Positions 37,262 to 46,363 of a stretch of DNA of 64,000 nt are shown here, in pieces (the first letter of the stretch is position 1; every line of letters begins with the position of its first letter). Position numbers and translations under genes: made by a program. The stretch is from Cognatilysobacter tabacisoli (lineage in GTDB: Bacteria > Pseudomonadota > Gammaproteobacteria > Xanthomonadales > Xanthomonadaceae), in contig NZ_QXJI01000001.1 of NCBI RefSeq assembly GCF_003586305.1, forward strand, positions 1,672,245-1,736,244. Direction: 5' to 3'. A model generated the notes under the pieces. That model saw only the letters and a list, made by a program, of their open reading frames with translations. It ran no database searches and was not told the DNA's origin.

Positions 37262-39385
37262 TCACGCGCCAGCGTAGCGCACCGCCCCGCCGACCCAGCG
37301 CGCGACGATGCGGGCCGCCACGTCCGGCGCGTCGACCAGCAGGCGTTCGCCGAGCTCGTGCACCTGCGGCAGCAGGTCGGCGTCGCGGGCCAGGTCGGCG
37401 ACGCGGAACCCGGCCAGGCCGGTCTGGCGCGTGCCGAGCAGTTCGCCGGGGCCGCGCAGCTCCAGGTCCTTCTCGGCGATCACGAAGCCGTCGTTGGTCT
37501 CGCGCATGGTCGCCAGCCGCTCGCGCGCCATCGCCGACAGCGGCGGCTGGTACAGCAGCACGCAGCTCGACGCCGCACTGCCCCGCCCCACCCGCCCGCG
37601 CAGCTGGTGCAGCTGGGCGAGGCCGAGGCGTTCGGCATTCTCGACCACCATCAGCGAGGCGTTCGGCACGTCGACGCCGACCTCGATCACCGTGGTCGCG
37701 ACCAGCAGGTCGATCGCGCCGTCCTTGAACGCGCGCATCGTCGCCTGCTTCTCGGCCGGCTTCATGCGCCCGTGGACCAGCCCGACGCGCACCGACGGCA
37801 GCTGCGCAGAGAGCTGCTCGAACGTGCCCTGCGCCGCCTGCGCGACGACCTCGTCGCTGTCGTCGATCAGCGTGCAGACCCAGTAGGCCTGACGCCCCTC
37901 GGCGCACGCGGTGCGGATGCGTTCGACCAGTTCGGGACGGCGTTCGCCGCTGAGCGCGACGGTCTGCACCGGCGTGCGGCCCGGCGGCAGCTCATCGATG
38001 GCCGAGACGTCGAGATCGGCGTACGCGGCCATTGCCAGCGTGCGCGGGATCGGGGTCGCGGTCATCACCAGCTGGTGCGGAACCGAGCCGGGCGCGTCGG
38101 GCGACGCGGCCGCGCCCTTGTCGCGCAGGGCGAGGCGCTGGTGCACGCCGAAGCGGTGCTGCTCGTCGACGATCGCCAGCGCGAGGTCTCGGAACGCGAC
38201 GCCCTCCTGCATCAGCGCATGGGTGCCGACGACCACCTGCGCGTCGCCCGACGCCACCGCGGCGAGCACGTCACGGCGCGCCTTGCCGGTGACCTTGCCT
38301 GCCAGCCACGCCACGCGAACGCCGAGCGGCTCGAGCCAGCCGCGCAGGTTGTTGAGGTGCTGTTCGGCGAGCAGCTCGGTCGGCGCCATCAGCGCCGCCT
38401 GCTTGCCCGACTCGACCGCCAGCATCGCCGCGAGCGCGGCCACCACGGTCTTGCCGCTGCCGACGTCGCCCTGCACCAGCCGCAGCATCGGCGACGGCTT
38501 GGCCAGGTCGGCGAGGATTTCGGCGAACACGCGCTGCTGCGCGCCGGTCAGCGCGAACGGCAGGCGGTCGCGCAGTTGCCGCGCGAGCGCCAGTCCTCGC
38601 AGCGGCGGTGCGGCGTGGGCCTGCTGCGCCAGGCGCTGGCGGCGCAGGCTGAGGTGGTGCGCCAGCAGCTCCTCGAGCGCGAGCCGGCGCTGGGCCGGAT
38701 GGCGGCCGGCGAGCAGCGCGGCGACGTCGGCGTCGGCCGGCGGACGGTGCACGGTCAGCAAGGCGTCGCGCAGCGACGGCAGGTTCAGCGCCGCGCGCAG
38801 GTCGGCCGGCAGCAGTTCGAGCGATTCGGCGGCGGGCAGACGGTCGAGCGCCAGGCCGATTAGCCGGCGCAGCGACGCCGGCCCGAGCCCCTCGATGGCC
38901 GGGTAGACCGGGTCGAGGCTGCTGCCGAGCTCAGCATCGTCGGCATCGTCGAGCACCCGGTAGCTCGGGTGCACGATCTCCAGCCCGTGCTGGCCGGGTC
39001 GCGGCGTGCCGTAGCACCGTAGTCGCGTGCCGGGCACGAACTGCGACACCTGGGCGGCGCGGAAGTGGAAGAAGCGCAGCACCAGCGTCGCGTGCGACTC
39101 GTCGCCCACCGCCACGCGCAGCAGCGGGCGCCAGCGGAAACCGCGCTCGACGGCTTCGACCCGGCCCTCGACCTGCGCGGCGACGCCGGGCTGCAGCAGC
39201 CGGATCGGCGTGACGCGCGTGCGATCTTCGTACTGGCGCGGCAGCTGCAGCCACAGGTCCTGCAGCGTCAGCAGACCGCGTGCGGCCAATTTCTCGGCGA
39301 CCTTCGGCCCACAGCCGGGCAGCGTGGTCAGCGGCGCTTCGCCGACCGCCGCGAGCGCGGGCGCAGGACGGGCGACGCGCGGCAC
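37262..39385 (-). CDS. recG: ATP-dependent DNA helicase RecG
   Basis: A 707-aa superfamily 2 helicase that remodels stalled replication forks and Holliday junctions. The N-terminal wedge/OB domain (GCGPKVAEKLAARGL, TLPGCG) is followed by helicase motifs GDVGSGKTVVA (I), TELLAEQH (Ia), DEQHRFGV (II), MTATPIPRTLAM (III), VHGRMK (IV) and VGVDVPNASLMVVENAERLGLAQLHQLRGRVGRG (V/VI). The GTG start at 39385 lies 8 nt after the ridA stop, so they are probably co-transcribed. Confidence 0.97.
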   Translation of the reverse strand: MPRVARPAPALAAVGEAPLTTLPGCGPKVAEKLAARGLLTLQDLWLQLPRQYEDRTRVTPIRLLQPGVAAQVEGRVEAVERGFRWRPLLRVAVGDESHATLVLRFFHFRAAQVSQFVPGTRLRCYGTPRPGQHGLEIVHPSYRVLDDADDAELGSSLDPVYPAIEGLGPASLRRLIGLALDRLPAAESLELLPADLRAALNLPSLRDALLTVHRPPADADVAALLAGRHPAQRRLALEELLAHHLSLRRQRLAQQAHAAPPLRGLALARQLRDRLPFALTGAQQRVFAEILADLAKPSPMLRLVQGDVGSGKTVVAALAAMLAVESGKQAALMAPTELLAEQHLNNLRGWLEPLGVRVAWLAGKVTGKARRDVLAAVASGDAQVVVGTHALMQEGVAFRDLALAIVDEQHRFGVHQRLALRDKGAAASPDAPGSVPHQLVMTATPIPRTLAMAAYADLDVSAIDELPPGRTPVQTVALSGERRPELVERIRTACAEGRQAYWVCTLIDDSDEVVAQAAQGTFEQLSAQLPSVRVGLVHGRMKPAEKQATMRAFKDGAIDLLVATTVIEVGVDVPNASLMVVENAERLGLAQLHQLRGRVGRGSAASSCVLLYQPPLSAMARERLATMRETNDGFVIAEKDLELRGPGELLGTRQTGLAGFRVADLARDADLLPQVHELGERLLVDAPDVAARIVARWVGGAVRYAGA

Positions 39386-39392
39386 GATCCGC

Positions 39393-39776
39393 CTAGCGCA
39401 GCACCATGATCGCGTCGACCTCGAACGCGGCGCCGCGCGGCAGCGCGGAGACCTGCACGGTCGAACGCGCGGGGTACGGGGCGTCGAAGTAGTCGGCCAT
39501 CACCGCGTTGACCGCAGCGAAGTCGTCCAGGTCGGTCAGGTACAGGCCGAGCCGCACCACCTCGTCGAACGAGCCACCGGCCGCGGCGCACACCGCGCGC
39601 AGGTTGTCGAACGCGCGCCGCGCCTGCGCGGCAATGTCGCCGTCGACGATCAGGCCGGTGGCCGGATCGAGCGGGATCTGGCCGGACAGGAACACGCTGT
39701 CGCCGGCGCGGACGGCCTGCGAGTACGGACCGATCGCGGCGGGCGCCTGGTCGGTGTGGATCGGTTGGCGGGACAT
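39393..39776 (-). CDS. ridA: RidA-family reactive imine/enamine deaminase
   Basis: A 127-aa trimeric enzyme that hydrolyses reactive 2-aminoacrylate and other imine intermediates formed by PLP enzymes. GPYSQAV, SGQIPLDP, and the substrate-binding Arg in ARSTVQVSALPRGA (matching Arg105 of RidA) are present. It lies between spoT and recG, where E. coli has trmH, a placement common in xanthomonads. Confidence 0.95.
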   Translation of the reverse strand: MSRQPIHTDQAPAAIGPYSQAVRAGDSVFLSGQIPLDPATGLIVDGDIAAQARRAFDNLRAVCAAAGGSFDEVVRLGLYLTDLDDFAAVNAVMADYFDAPYPARSTVQVSALPRGAAFEVDAIMVLR

Positions 39777-39840
39777 GGCGGGCCTCGTGGCGATGCGGCG
39801 TCAGGCCACGATTCTAGCCGCGCCGGTCCATCCGCGCCGG

Positions 39841-42021
39841 CTACATCCGCTGCACGCCGAGCACCACGCCGAGCCGGCGCACGCGGCGGATGACGTCGGC
39901 GAGGTGGCGGCGGTCGCCCACCTCGATCGCGAACCGCATCACCGCCATGTTGGCATCGCGGTCCAGGTACTCGACGCGGTCGATGTTCGATTCGGCTTCG
40001 GCGATCGCCGCCGCCACCTGGGCGAGCGCGCCGGGGCGGTTGTCGACCTCGATCTTCAGCGCCGCGGAGAAATCGCCGGAGACCTCGCGGTCCCAGCCGA
40101 TGTCGACCCAGCGGTCCGGCGACTTGCGGTAGTCGATGACGTTCGGGCAGTCGAGCCGGTGAACGACCACGCCCTTGCCGGCCGTGTGGTAGCCCATGAT
40201 CTCGTCGCCCGGCACCGGCAGGCAGCAGTTGGCGAAGCTGACGACTCCGCGCTCGGCGCCGGTGATCAGGATCTTGTCGCCGGCGCGCGGCACGCGGTCG
40301 GCGGCGCGCTGGGCGGCCTTGCCGGGCGACTCGCGCACCAGCGCCTGCGCGACCTGCTGCGGCATGCGGTTGCCGAGCGCGATGTCGGCCAGCAGCGCCT
40401 CCAGCCGCGGGTAGCGGTGCTCGGACAGGTAGGCATCCAGGCGCACCGCCGGAACCCGCTCGAGCGAGGTCTGCAGGGCCTCCAGCGCGCGGTCGAGCAT
40501 GCGGTGGCCGAGCTGCACGGCGTCCTCGTGCTCGAGCTGCTTGAGCTGCTGGCGGATCGACGTGCGCGCCTTGCCGGAGACGACGAACTCCAGCCACTGC
40601 GGCTTCGGCGCGGACGACTTCGCGGTGATGATCTCGACCCGCTGGCCGCTGGCGAGCTTGGTCCGCAGCGGCACCAGCTTGCCGTCGACGCGCGCGGCCA
40701 CCGCGCGGTTGCCGACATCGGTGTGCACCGCGTAGGCGAAGTCGAGCGCCGTGGAATTGCGCGGCAGCGCCATGATGTCGCCCTTCGGCGTGAACAGGTA
40801 CACCTCGTCGGGGAACAGGTCGACCTTGACGTTCTCGAGGAACTCCAGCGACGAACCTGTCGCACGCTGGGATTCGACCAGCCCGGCAATCCAGCTGTGC
40901 GCGCGGCTCTGCGCGATATTCGGGCCCTCGCCGCCGTGCTTGTACGTCCAGTGCGCCGCGATGCCGCGCTCGGCGACCAGGTCCATCTCCTCGGTGCGGA
41001 TCTGCACCTCGATCGGCGAGCCGTACGGGCCGAACAGCACCGTGTGCAGCGACTGGTAGCCATTCGCCTTCGGGATCGCGACGAAATCGCGGAAGCGCGA
41101 GTCGAGCGGCTTGTACGCCGCGTGCACCACGCCCAGCGCGTGGTAGCAGTCCGGCACCGAGCGCACGACGATCCGGAAGCCGAACACGTCCATCACCTGC
41201 GCCAGCGTCTTGTGCTCGGCGCGCATCTTCGAATAGATGCTCCACGGCGACTTCACCCGGCTGACCAGCCGGTGCAGCACCTTTTCCTTCGCCAGCCGCT
41301 GGGCCAGGTGCGCTTCGATCTGCACCAGCGATTCGCGCCGCACCACCGGCTGGGTGCGGATACGCTTCTCGATCACCGCATGGCGCCACGGGTGCAGCGC
41401 GCGGAAGCCGAGGTCCTGCAGCTCGGCCTTGATCAGGTTCATGCCGAGCCGCTGGGCGATCGGGGCGTAGATCTCCAGCGTTTCGCTGGCAATGCGCCGG
41501 CGCGCCTCGGGCGACTGCGCGCCGAGCGTGCGCATGTTGTGCAGCCGGTCGGCGAGCTTGATCAGGATCACGCGCAGGTCGCGCGACATCGCCAGCAGCA
41601 TCTTCCGGAAGCTTTCGGCGGTGGCTTCCTGGCGGTCGCGGAACTGCAGCTTGTCGAGCTTGGTGACGCCGTCGACCAGCTCGGCGACGGTGTCGCCGAA
41701 CTCAGTCGCGATCGCCTCGCGGGTCAGCGGCGTGTCTTCGATGGTGTCGTGCAGGATCGCCGCGACCAGGGTCTCGACGTCCAGGCCCTGGTCGGCCAGC
41801 ACGCCCGCGACCGCGACCGGGTGGGTGATGTACGGCTCGCCGGACTTGCGACTCTGGCCGACGTGGGCCGCCGCGCCGATCGCCCATGCCCGGCGCAGCT
41901 GCTCGCGCTGCGGGGCCGGCAGGTAGGCGGCCGAGCGCTCGAGGTCGCGCACGTAGTCCGGCACCGACGCATCGTCGGCGGCGGGCAAGGTGGCGAGCAG
42001 CGCGGGCTGGGCGGGGGTCAT
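39841..42021 (-). CDS. spoT: Bifunctional (p)ppGpp synthetase/hydrolase SpoT
   Basis: A 726-aa RelA/SpoT homologue. The HD hydrolase (HDTIEDT, about residue 90; LADRLHNMRTL) is complete, the synthetase (RIVVRSVPDCYHALGVVH, IPKANGYQSLHT) is present, then TGS (VYLFTPKGDIMALP) and a C-terminal ACT domain. The intact HD residues make it the bifunctional SpoT type. A promoter (TTGATC-16-TATATT) ends 7 nt before the ATG with no Shine-Dalgarno sequence, so the mRNA may be leaderless. A hairpin separates it from rpoZ, usually its operon partner. Confidence 0.97.
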   Translation of the reverse strand: MTPAQPALLATLPAADDASVPDYVRDLERSAAYLPAPQREQLRRAWAIGAAAHVGQSRKSGEPYITHPVAVAGVLADQGLDVETLVAAILHDTIEDTPLTREAIATEFGDTVAELVDGVTKLDKLQFRDRQEATAESFRKMLLAMSRDLRVILIKLADRLHNMRTLGAQSPEARRRIASETLEIYAPIAQRLGMNLIKAELQDLGFRALHPWRHAVIEKRIRTQPVVRRESLVQIEAHLAQRLAKEKVLHRLVSRVKSPWSIYSKMRAEHKTLAQVMDVFGFRIVVRSVPDCYHALGVVHAAYKPLDSRFRDFVAIPKANGYQSLHTVLFGPYGSPIEVQIRTEEMDLVAERGIAAHWTYKHGGEGPNIAQSRAHSWIAGLVESQRATGSSLEFLENVKVDLFPDEVYLFTPKGDIMALPRNSTALDFAYAVHTDVGNRAVAARVDGKLVPLRTKLASGQRVEIITAKSSAPKPQWLEFVVSGKARTSIRQQLKQLEHEDAVQLGHRMLDRALEALQTSLERVPAVRLDAYLSEHRYPRLEALLADIALGNRMPQQVAQALVRESPGKAAQRAADRVPRAGDKILITGAERGVVSFANCCLPVPGDEIMGYHTAGKGVVVHRLDCPNVIDYRKSPDRWVDIGWDREVSGDFSAALKIEVDNRPGALAQVAAAIAEAESNIDRVEYLDRDANMAVMRFAIEVGDRRHLADVIRRVRRLGVVLGVQRM

Positions 42022-42028
42022 ACCGTTG

Positions 42029-42056
42029 AATATACGTGCCGAGGCGCGCGGATCAA
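42029..42056 (-). promoter_or_regulatory. Candidate leaderless promoter of spoT
   Basis: Minus strand: TTGATC (42056-42051), a 16-bp spacer, TATATT (42034-42029), then 7 nt to ATG 42021. Transcription would begin at or beside the start codon. The 7 nt (CAACGGT) contain no ribosome-binding site. Confidence 0.6.
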
Positions 42057-42073
42057 TGCGCGCCGCGGGTCTC

Positions 42074-42108
42074 GCCCATCGACGCGACCGTGCCCATTGA
42101 CGCGACCG
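42074..42108. repeat. Tandem imperfect 18-bp repeat between rpoZ and spoT
   Basis: GCCCATCGACGCGACCG (42074-42090) and GCCCATTGACGCGACCG (42092-42108) differ at one base and repeat with an 18-bp period, just upstream of the spoT -35. Confidence 0.7.
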
Positions 42109-42145
42109 CGGACCGGCCCCGCATCCCATCGGTCGCGAAAATGCA

Positions 42146-42169
42146 GAAGCCCCGCCGGAGCGGGGCTTC
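42146..42169 (-). terminator. Hairpin downstream of rpoZ
   Basis: A perfect 10-bp stem GAAGCCCCGC / GCGGGGCTTC with a 4-nt loop, 46-69 nt past the rpoZ stop, followed on the minus strand by TGCATTTTC. Probably terminates rpoZ transcripts, partly or wholly. Confidence 0.65.
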
Positions 42170-42214
42170 GCGGGCGCCCGGCCGGCGGACCGGCCGAGGA
42201 TCAGGCGGCGTGGA

Positions 42215-42514
42215 TCAGTCGTCGCCCTTCGACAGGTCGTCGTCGGCGACCACCTCGGCGGCGGCCCACTCCAGCGCCTCGCGCTCCTTGCGCTCGCGCT
42301 CGGCCTTCTCGACCGCGTCGATGTACGCGGTGTCGATGCGGCGGGCGGCGATCTCGCGCAGCGCCAGCACGGTCGGTTTGTCGTTGGCTTCGCTGTTGTC
42401 GAGCTGCGACTCGACGCCGTTGGCCAGCTGGCGGGCGCGCTTGGCGGCCATCATGACCAGCTCGAAGCGGTTGTCGACGACTTGCAGGCAATCTTCTACG
42501 GTGATGCGCGCCAT
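42215..42514 (-). CDS. rpoZ: RNA polymerase omega subunit
   Basis: A 99-aa subunit that aids assembly of RNA polymerase and contributes to the ppGpp binding site with beta'. The N terminus [20 protein letters not shown] and [11 protein letters not shown] are invariant features. It sits between gmk and spoT as in most gammaproteobacteria. Start 42514 is fixed by family alignment. A promoter candidate lies at 42567-42596. Confidence 0.97.
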   Translation of the reverse strand: MARITVEDCLQVVDNRFELVMMAAKRARQLANGVESQLDNSEANDKPTVLALREIAARRIDTAYIDAVEKAERERKEREALEWAAAEVVADDDLSKGDD

Positions 42515-42566
42515 GGGGCTCCCGGCGACCACGGGGGTCGTCCGTCCAGACTCTGAGGGGGCGTGA

Positions 42567-42596
42567 AGTGTAAGGGCCCGCCCCGGCGGAACGCAA
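42567..42596 (-). promoter_or_regulatory. Candidate rpoZ promoter
   Basis: Minus strand TTGCGT (42596-42591), an 18-bp spacer and TACACT (42572-42567), about 53 nt before the rpoZ ATG. This implies transcription independent of gmk. Confidence 0.45.
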
Positions 42597-42685
42597 GCCA
42601 TTCCTTGGAAATCAGTGGCTTACGCGCCGCGAGGCGCACTTTTCTGCCCTGGAACCCGAAACTTAGCCGGGACGTGGGCCCCTCG

Positions 42686-43312
42686 CTAACCCGTCGGATC
42701 ATCGGCGAGCAGCTGGGTGATCAGCCGCGAATGGCGGGCGACCTGCTGGTCCCGCCGCACCCGGCTGGCGGTGAAGATCGAGCACATGTCGTCGACCGCA
42801 ACCGGGAACGTCTCGTTGACGATCACGTAGTCGAACTCGCCGTAGTGGCTCATCTCGTCGCGTGCGGCCGCCAGCCGCTGGGCGATGACGGCCTCGCTGT
42901 CCTGCCCGCGGCTGCGCATGCGCTGCTCGAGCGCCTCGCGCGACGGCGGCAGGATGAAGACGCTGACCGCATCGGGCACCTTGGCCCGCACCTGGCGCGC
43001 GCCCTGCCAGTCGATCTCGAGCAGCACGTCCTTGCCGGCCGCCAGCTGCGGCTCCACCGACTGCCGCGCACTGCCCTTCCAGTCGCCGTGCACGCGGGCG
43101 TGCTCGAAGAAGTCGCCGGCGTCGATCATGGCCTGGAACTCGGCCTCGCTGACGAAGTGGTAGTGCTCGGCGTGGCGCTCGCCCGGTCGCGGCGCGCGCG
43201 ACGTGAACGAGATCGACAGGCAGATGTTCGGGTCGCGCGCGAGCACCGCGTTGACGATGCTGGATTTTCCGGCGCCCGACGGGGCGGCGACGATGAACAG
43301 GGTTCCACGCAT
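42686..43312 (-). CDS. gmk: Guanylate kinase
   Basis: Phosphorylates GMP to GDP, 208 aa. P-loop APSGAGKSS (about residues 9-17), the GMP-binding TSRAPRPGE and YHFV, EIDWQGARQV and the lid SRGQDSEAVIAQRL are typical. It is downstream of yicC (20-bp gap) and upstream of rpoZ (171-bp gap). Confidence 0.97.
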   Translation of the reverse strand: MRGTLFIVAAPSGAGKSSIVNAVLARDPNICLSISFTSRAPRPGERHAEHYHFVSEAEFQAMIDAGDFFEHARVHGDWKGSARQSVEPQLAAGKDVLLEIDWQGARQVRAKVPDAVSVFILPPSREALEQRMRSRGQDSEAVIAQRLAAARDEMSHYGEFDYVIVNETFPVAVDDMCSIFTASRVRRDQQVARHSRLITQLLADDPTG

Positions 43313-43332
43313 GGGTCGGGTCGTCCGCGTCG

Positions 43333-44193
43333 TTATTCGATGTTCTGGATCTGCTCGCGGACCTGGTCGATCAGCACCTTCAGGTCGACGGCCGCGGCCG
43401 AGCTGCGCGCGTCGACCGACTTGGAGCCGAGCGTGTTGGCCTCACGGTTGAACTCCTGCAGCAGGAAGTCGAGCCGGCGGCCGACCGCCTCGCGCAGCTT
43501 CAGCACGCGGCGGGCCTCGGCCACGTGCGAGTCGAGCCGGTCCAGCTCCTCCTCGACGTCGAGCTTCTGCAGCGACAGCACCAGCTCCTGCTCGAGCCGG
43601 CCCGGGTCCAGCGGCTGGGCCAGGTCGGCCAGCCGCGCTTCGAGCTTGGCGCGCTGGCCCGCGCGGATCGCCGGCATGAACGTGCGGACCTCGGCGCCGA
43701 TCCGCGCGATCGCGTCAATGCGCTCGCCGATCACCGCGGCCAGCTTGCCGCCTTCGCGCTCGCGCGCGGCGACGAACTCGTCGAGCACCGCGTCGAGCAG
43801 CGCCAGCGCCTGCGCATGCAGTTCGGCCGGGTCGAGCGTCGGCGTCTCCAGCACGCCGGGGAAGCCCAGCAGATCGGTCAGCTCGGTCCGCAGGCCCGGA
43901 AAGCGCGCCGACAGGTCGATCGCCAGGTCGCTCAATTCGCGCACGCGGGTGGGGTTGAGCTGCAGCGCGCCCGCGCCGTCGGCCGAGCGCAGCCGCAGCG
44001 TCAGGTCGACCTTGCCGCGTGCGACGCGCGCGGCCACGCGCTCGCGCAGCATCGGCTCCAGTGCGCGCAGCTCGTCGGGCAGGCGCAGGCCGAGCTCGAG
44101 GAAGCGGTGGTTGACCGAGCGCAGTTCGCACCCGAGCGTGCCGACGTCGGTGACGCGTTCGCCGCCGGCGAAGGCGGTCATGCTGCGGATCAT
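43333..44193 (-). CDS. yicC: YicC-family endoribonuclease
   Basis: A 286-aa protein beginning [12 protein letters not shown] with the YicC signature [12 protein letters not shown], and the C-terminal DUF1732 part [18 protein letters not shown]. coli YicC is a metal-dependent endoribonuclease acting on structured RNA, including the sRNA RyhB. It is divergent from rph, as in E. coli, and lies 20 bp before gmk on the same strand, so the two are likely co-transcribed. Confidence 0.95.
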   Translation of the reverse strand: MIRSMTAFAGGERVTDVGTLGCELRSVNHRFLELGLRLPDELRALEPMLRERVAARVARGKVDLTLRLRSADGAGALQLNPTRVRELSDLAIDLSARFPGLRTELTDLLGFPGVLETPTLDPAELHAQALALLDAVLDEFVAAREREGGKLAAVIGERIDAIARIGAEVRTFMPAIRAGQRAKLEARLADLAQPLDPGRLEQELVLSLQKLDVEEELDRLDSHVAEARRVLKLREAVGRRLDFLLQEFNREANTLGSKSVDARSSAAAVDLKVLIDQVREQIQNIE

Positions 44194-44238
44194 GCGCGGG
44201 TCCAGTCCCGGCGCGGCAGGCCGGAGAGGGGCGAATGG

Positions 44239-44244
44239 TAAACT
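44239..44244 (+). promoter_or_regulatory. -10-like TAAACT upstream of rph
   Basis: TAAACT in the context GGTAAACTCG lies 29 nt before the rph ATG at 44274. It argues against starting rph at the upstream ATG 44235, which overlaps this element. Confidence 0.45.
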
Positions 44245-44273
44245 CGCACGCCCCCTTACCGGTAATCGACGCC

Positions 44274-45026
44274 ATGACGGCTGCGACAGAGTCTGCTGTT
44301 CCCGCCGTGGCCCGACCGAGCGGTCGGCGACCCGACCAGCTGCGCGACGTGCGCATCGAGCGCGGCTTCACGAAGCACGCGGAGGGCTCGGTGCTGATCG
44401 CCTTCGGCGAAACCCGCGTGCTGTGCACGGCCAGCGTCGAGAACCGCGTGCCGGGCTTCCTGCGCGGCAAGGGCGAGGGTTGGGTCACCGCCGAATACGG
44501 GATGCTGCCGCGCTCGACCAACACCCGCAATGACCGCGAGGCCGCGCGCGGGAAGCAGGGCGGGCGCACGCTGGAGATCCAGCGCCTGATCGGCCGCTCG
44601 CTGCGCGCCTGCGTGGACCGCAAGCTGCTCGGCGAGCGCACGATCACGCTCGACTGCGACGTGCTGCAGGCCGACGGCGGCACGCGCACGGCCGCGATCA
44701 CCGGCGCGTACGTGGCGCTGGTCGACGCGGTGCGCTGGCTGCAGGGCCGGCGCGAGATCAGCAAGGACCCGGTGTTCGGCGCGGTCGCGGCGGTGTCCGT
44801 GGGCGTCTACCGCGGCGTTCCCGTGCTCGACCTCGACTACGCCGAGGACAGCGACTGCGACACCGACATGAACGTCGTGATGAACGACGGCGGCGGCTTC
44901 ATCGAGCTGCAGGGCACCGCCGAGGGCCACGCGTTCCGGCGCGACGACCTGCAGGCGATGACCGCGCTGGCCGAACTCGGCATCGGCGAACTGGTCGCGC
45001 TGCAGCGCGCCGCGCTGGCGCGCTGA
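44274..45026 (+). CDS. rph: Ribonuclease PH
   Basis: A 250-aa phosphorolytic 3'-5' exoribonuclease that trims tRNA 3' ends. [26 protein letters not shown] gives the N-terminal signature (read here in short parts RRPDQLR and GFTKHAEGS); [32 protein letters not shown] and [17 protein letters not shown] follow. First gene of a plus-strand run rph - VOC - rdgB - ABM - hemW with short gaps or overlaps, divergent from yicC. Confidence 0.97.
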   Translation: MTAATESAVPAVARPSGRRPDQLRDVRIERGFTKHAEGSVLIAFGETRVLCTASVENRVPGFLRGKGEGWVTAEYGMLPRSTNTRNDREAARGKQGGRTLEIQRLIGRSLRACVDRKLLGERTITLDCDVLQADGGTRTAAITGAYVALVDAVRWLQGRREISKDPVFGAVAAVSVGVYRGVPVLDLDYAEDSDCDTDMNVVMNDGGGFIELQGTAEGHAFRRDDLQAMTALAELGIGELVALQRAALAR

Positions 45027-45042
45027 GCCGGGCAGGCGAACC

Positions 45043-45447
45043 GTGGCGTCGAGCATCGCGCTGGTGACCGTGGTGGTGCGCGACTACGACGAGGCGATCG
45101 CGTGGTACACGGAGGCACTCGGCTTCCGACTGCTCGAGGACACGCCGCGCGGCGCGGGCAAGCGCTGGGTGCGGGTGGGCCCGGGCGGCGGCGCCGCGCT
45201 GCTGCTGGCCCAGCCCAACGACGACGCGCAGGCCGCGTGCATCGGCCGGCAGGCCGGCGGCCGCGTCGGGTTCTTCCTGCACACCGACGACTTCGACCGC
45301 GACCACGCTGCGATGGTCGCGCGCGGCGTGCGATTCCGCGAGGCGCCGCGCCGCGAGGCCTACGGCAGCGTCGCGGTCTTCGAGGACCTGTACGGCAACG
45401 CCTGGGACCTGCTGGAGCTGAGCGACGCCGCAAGGGTGCACGCATGA
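45043..45447 (+). CDS. VOC-family (glyoxalase/bleomycin-resistance fold) protein
   Basis: A 134-aa vicinal-oxygen-chelate protein with two beta-alpha-beta-beta-beta units: [23 protein letters not shown] at the start and [34 protein letters not shown] in the second half. His and Glu positions fit a metal site. GTG start 16 nt after rph; the stop overlaps the rdgB ATG (ATGA). The substrate is unknown. Confidence 0.85.
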   Translation: MASSIALVTVVVRDYDEAIAWYTEALGFRLLEDTPRGAGKRWVRVGPGGGAALLLAQPNDDAQAACIGRQAGGRVGFFLHTDDFDRDHAAMVARGVRFREAPRREAYGSVAVFEDLYGNAWDLLELSDAARVHA

Positions 45448-46064
45448 GCCCGGCGCGTTTCGCCCTGCCGCCGCGGCTGGTCGTGGCCAGCAGCAACCGC
45501 GGCAAGCTGGCCGAGTTCAATGCGCTGCTGGCCGACAGCGGCATCGCCTGCGTGACCCAGGGCGAACTCGGCGTCGCCGATGCCGACGAGACCGGCCTGA
45601 CCTTCGTCGAGAACGCGCTGCTGAAGGCGCGCAACGCGGCACGCGCGACCGGCCTGCCGGCGCTCGGAGACGACTCGGGCCTGTGCGTCGACGCGCTCGG
45701 CGGCGCGCCGGGCCTGTATTCGGCGCGCTATGCAGGTGGGCACGGCGACGCCGACGCCAACATCGACAAGCTGCTGCACGCGCTGCGCGACTTACCCGAC
45801 GCCGACCGCGGCGCGCACTTTTACGCGGTCATCGTGCTGCTGCGCCACGCCGACGACCCGCAGCCGATCATCGCCGAGGGCGCATGGCACGGGCGCGTGC
45901 TGCACGCGCGCCGCGGCGCCGGCGGGTTCGGCTACGACCCGGTGTTCCTCGACATCGAGCGCGGCCGCTCGGCCGCGGAGATCGAACCGGCGACCAAGAA
46001 CCGCATCAGCCACCGCGGCCGCGCGCTGGCCGCGCTGCGCGCGCAGCTCGCCGGGGCGACCTGA
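45444..46064 (+). CDS. rdgB: RdgB/HAM1-family non-canonical purine NTP pyrophosphatase
   Basis: A 206-aa house-cleaning enzyme that hydrolyses ITP, dITP and XTP to monophosphates. [17 protein letters not shown] (N-terminal SxNxxK), [32 protein letters not shown] and GFGYDPVFL are all conserved. Translationally coupled to the VOC gene. Neighbouring hemW matches the E. coli order rdgB-hemW. Confidence 0.97.
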   Translation: MSPARFALPPRLVVASSNRGKLAEFNALLADSGIACVTQGELGVADADETGLTFVENALLKARNAARATGLPALGDDSGLCVDALGGAPGLYSARYAGGHGDADANIDKLLHALRDLPDADRGAHFYAVIVLLRHADDPQPIIAEGAWHGRVLHARRGAGGFGYDPVFLDIERGRSAAEIEPATKNRISHRGRALAALRAQLAGAT

Positions 46065-46066
46065 CC

Positions 46067-46363
46067 ATGCACGTGGTGCTGTGGCGCTACGTGGTGCGGC
46101 CGGGAGCGGAAGCGGCGTTCGAGGCGCTGCACGGCGCCGACGGCCCGTGGACCACGCTGTTCGCCGACTACGCCGGCTGGCTCGGCACCGAGCTGCTGCG
46201 CGAGGACGACGCAGGCCGTTACCTGACCATCGACCGCTGGACGTCGGAGGACGCGTACGTCGCGTTCCTCGCCGATGCGAGCGAGCGCTATGCGGCGCTC
46301 GACGAACGCGGTGACGCGCTGACGCTGGCCGAGGAGCGCGTCGGCGCCTACCGCCCGTGCTGA
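46067..46363 (+). CDS. ABM-like (antibiotic biosynthesis monooxygenase fold) protein
   Basis: A 98-aa dimeric alpha/beta-barrel type protein: VVLWRYVVRPGAEAAFEALHG at the start, GWLGTELLRE and YLTIDRWTSEDAYVAFL in the middle. The family includes heme-degrading and quinone-modifying enzymes as well as stress proteins of unknown role. It starts 2 nt after rdgB and its stop overlaps the hemW start by 7 nt. Confidence 0.75.
   Translation: MHVVLWRYVVRPGAEAAFEALHGADGPWTTLFADYAGWLGTELLREDDAGRYLTIDRWTSEDAYVAFLADASERYAALDERGDALTLAEERVGAYRPC

Noticed and set aside
39508..42456. A 982-codon plus-strand open frame
   Set aside because: Antisense to ridA, spoT and part of rpoZ, all firmly identified.
42605..42650. 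GCGCC-GCGA-GGCGC hairpin followed by TTTT on the plus strand between rpoZ and gmk
   Set aside because: It looks like a terminator but no plus-strand transcript leads into it and the stem is only 5 bp; not strong enough to claim a small RNA.
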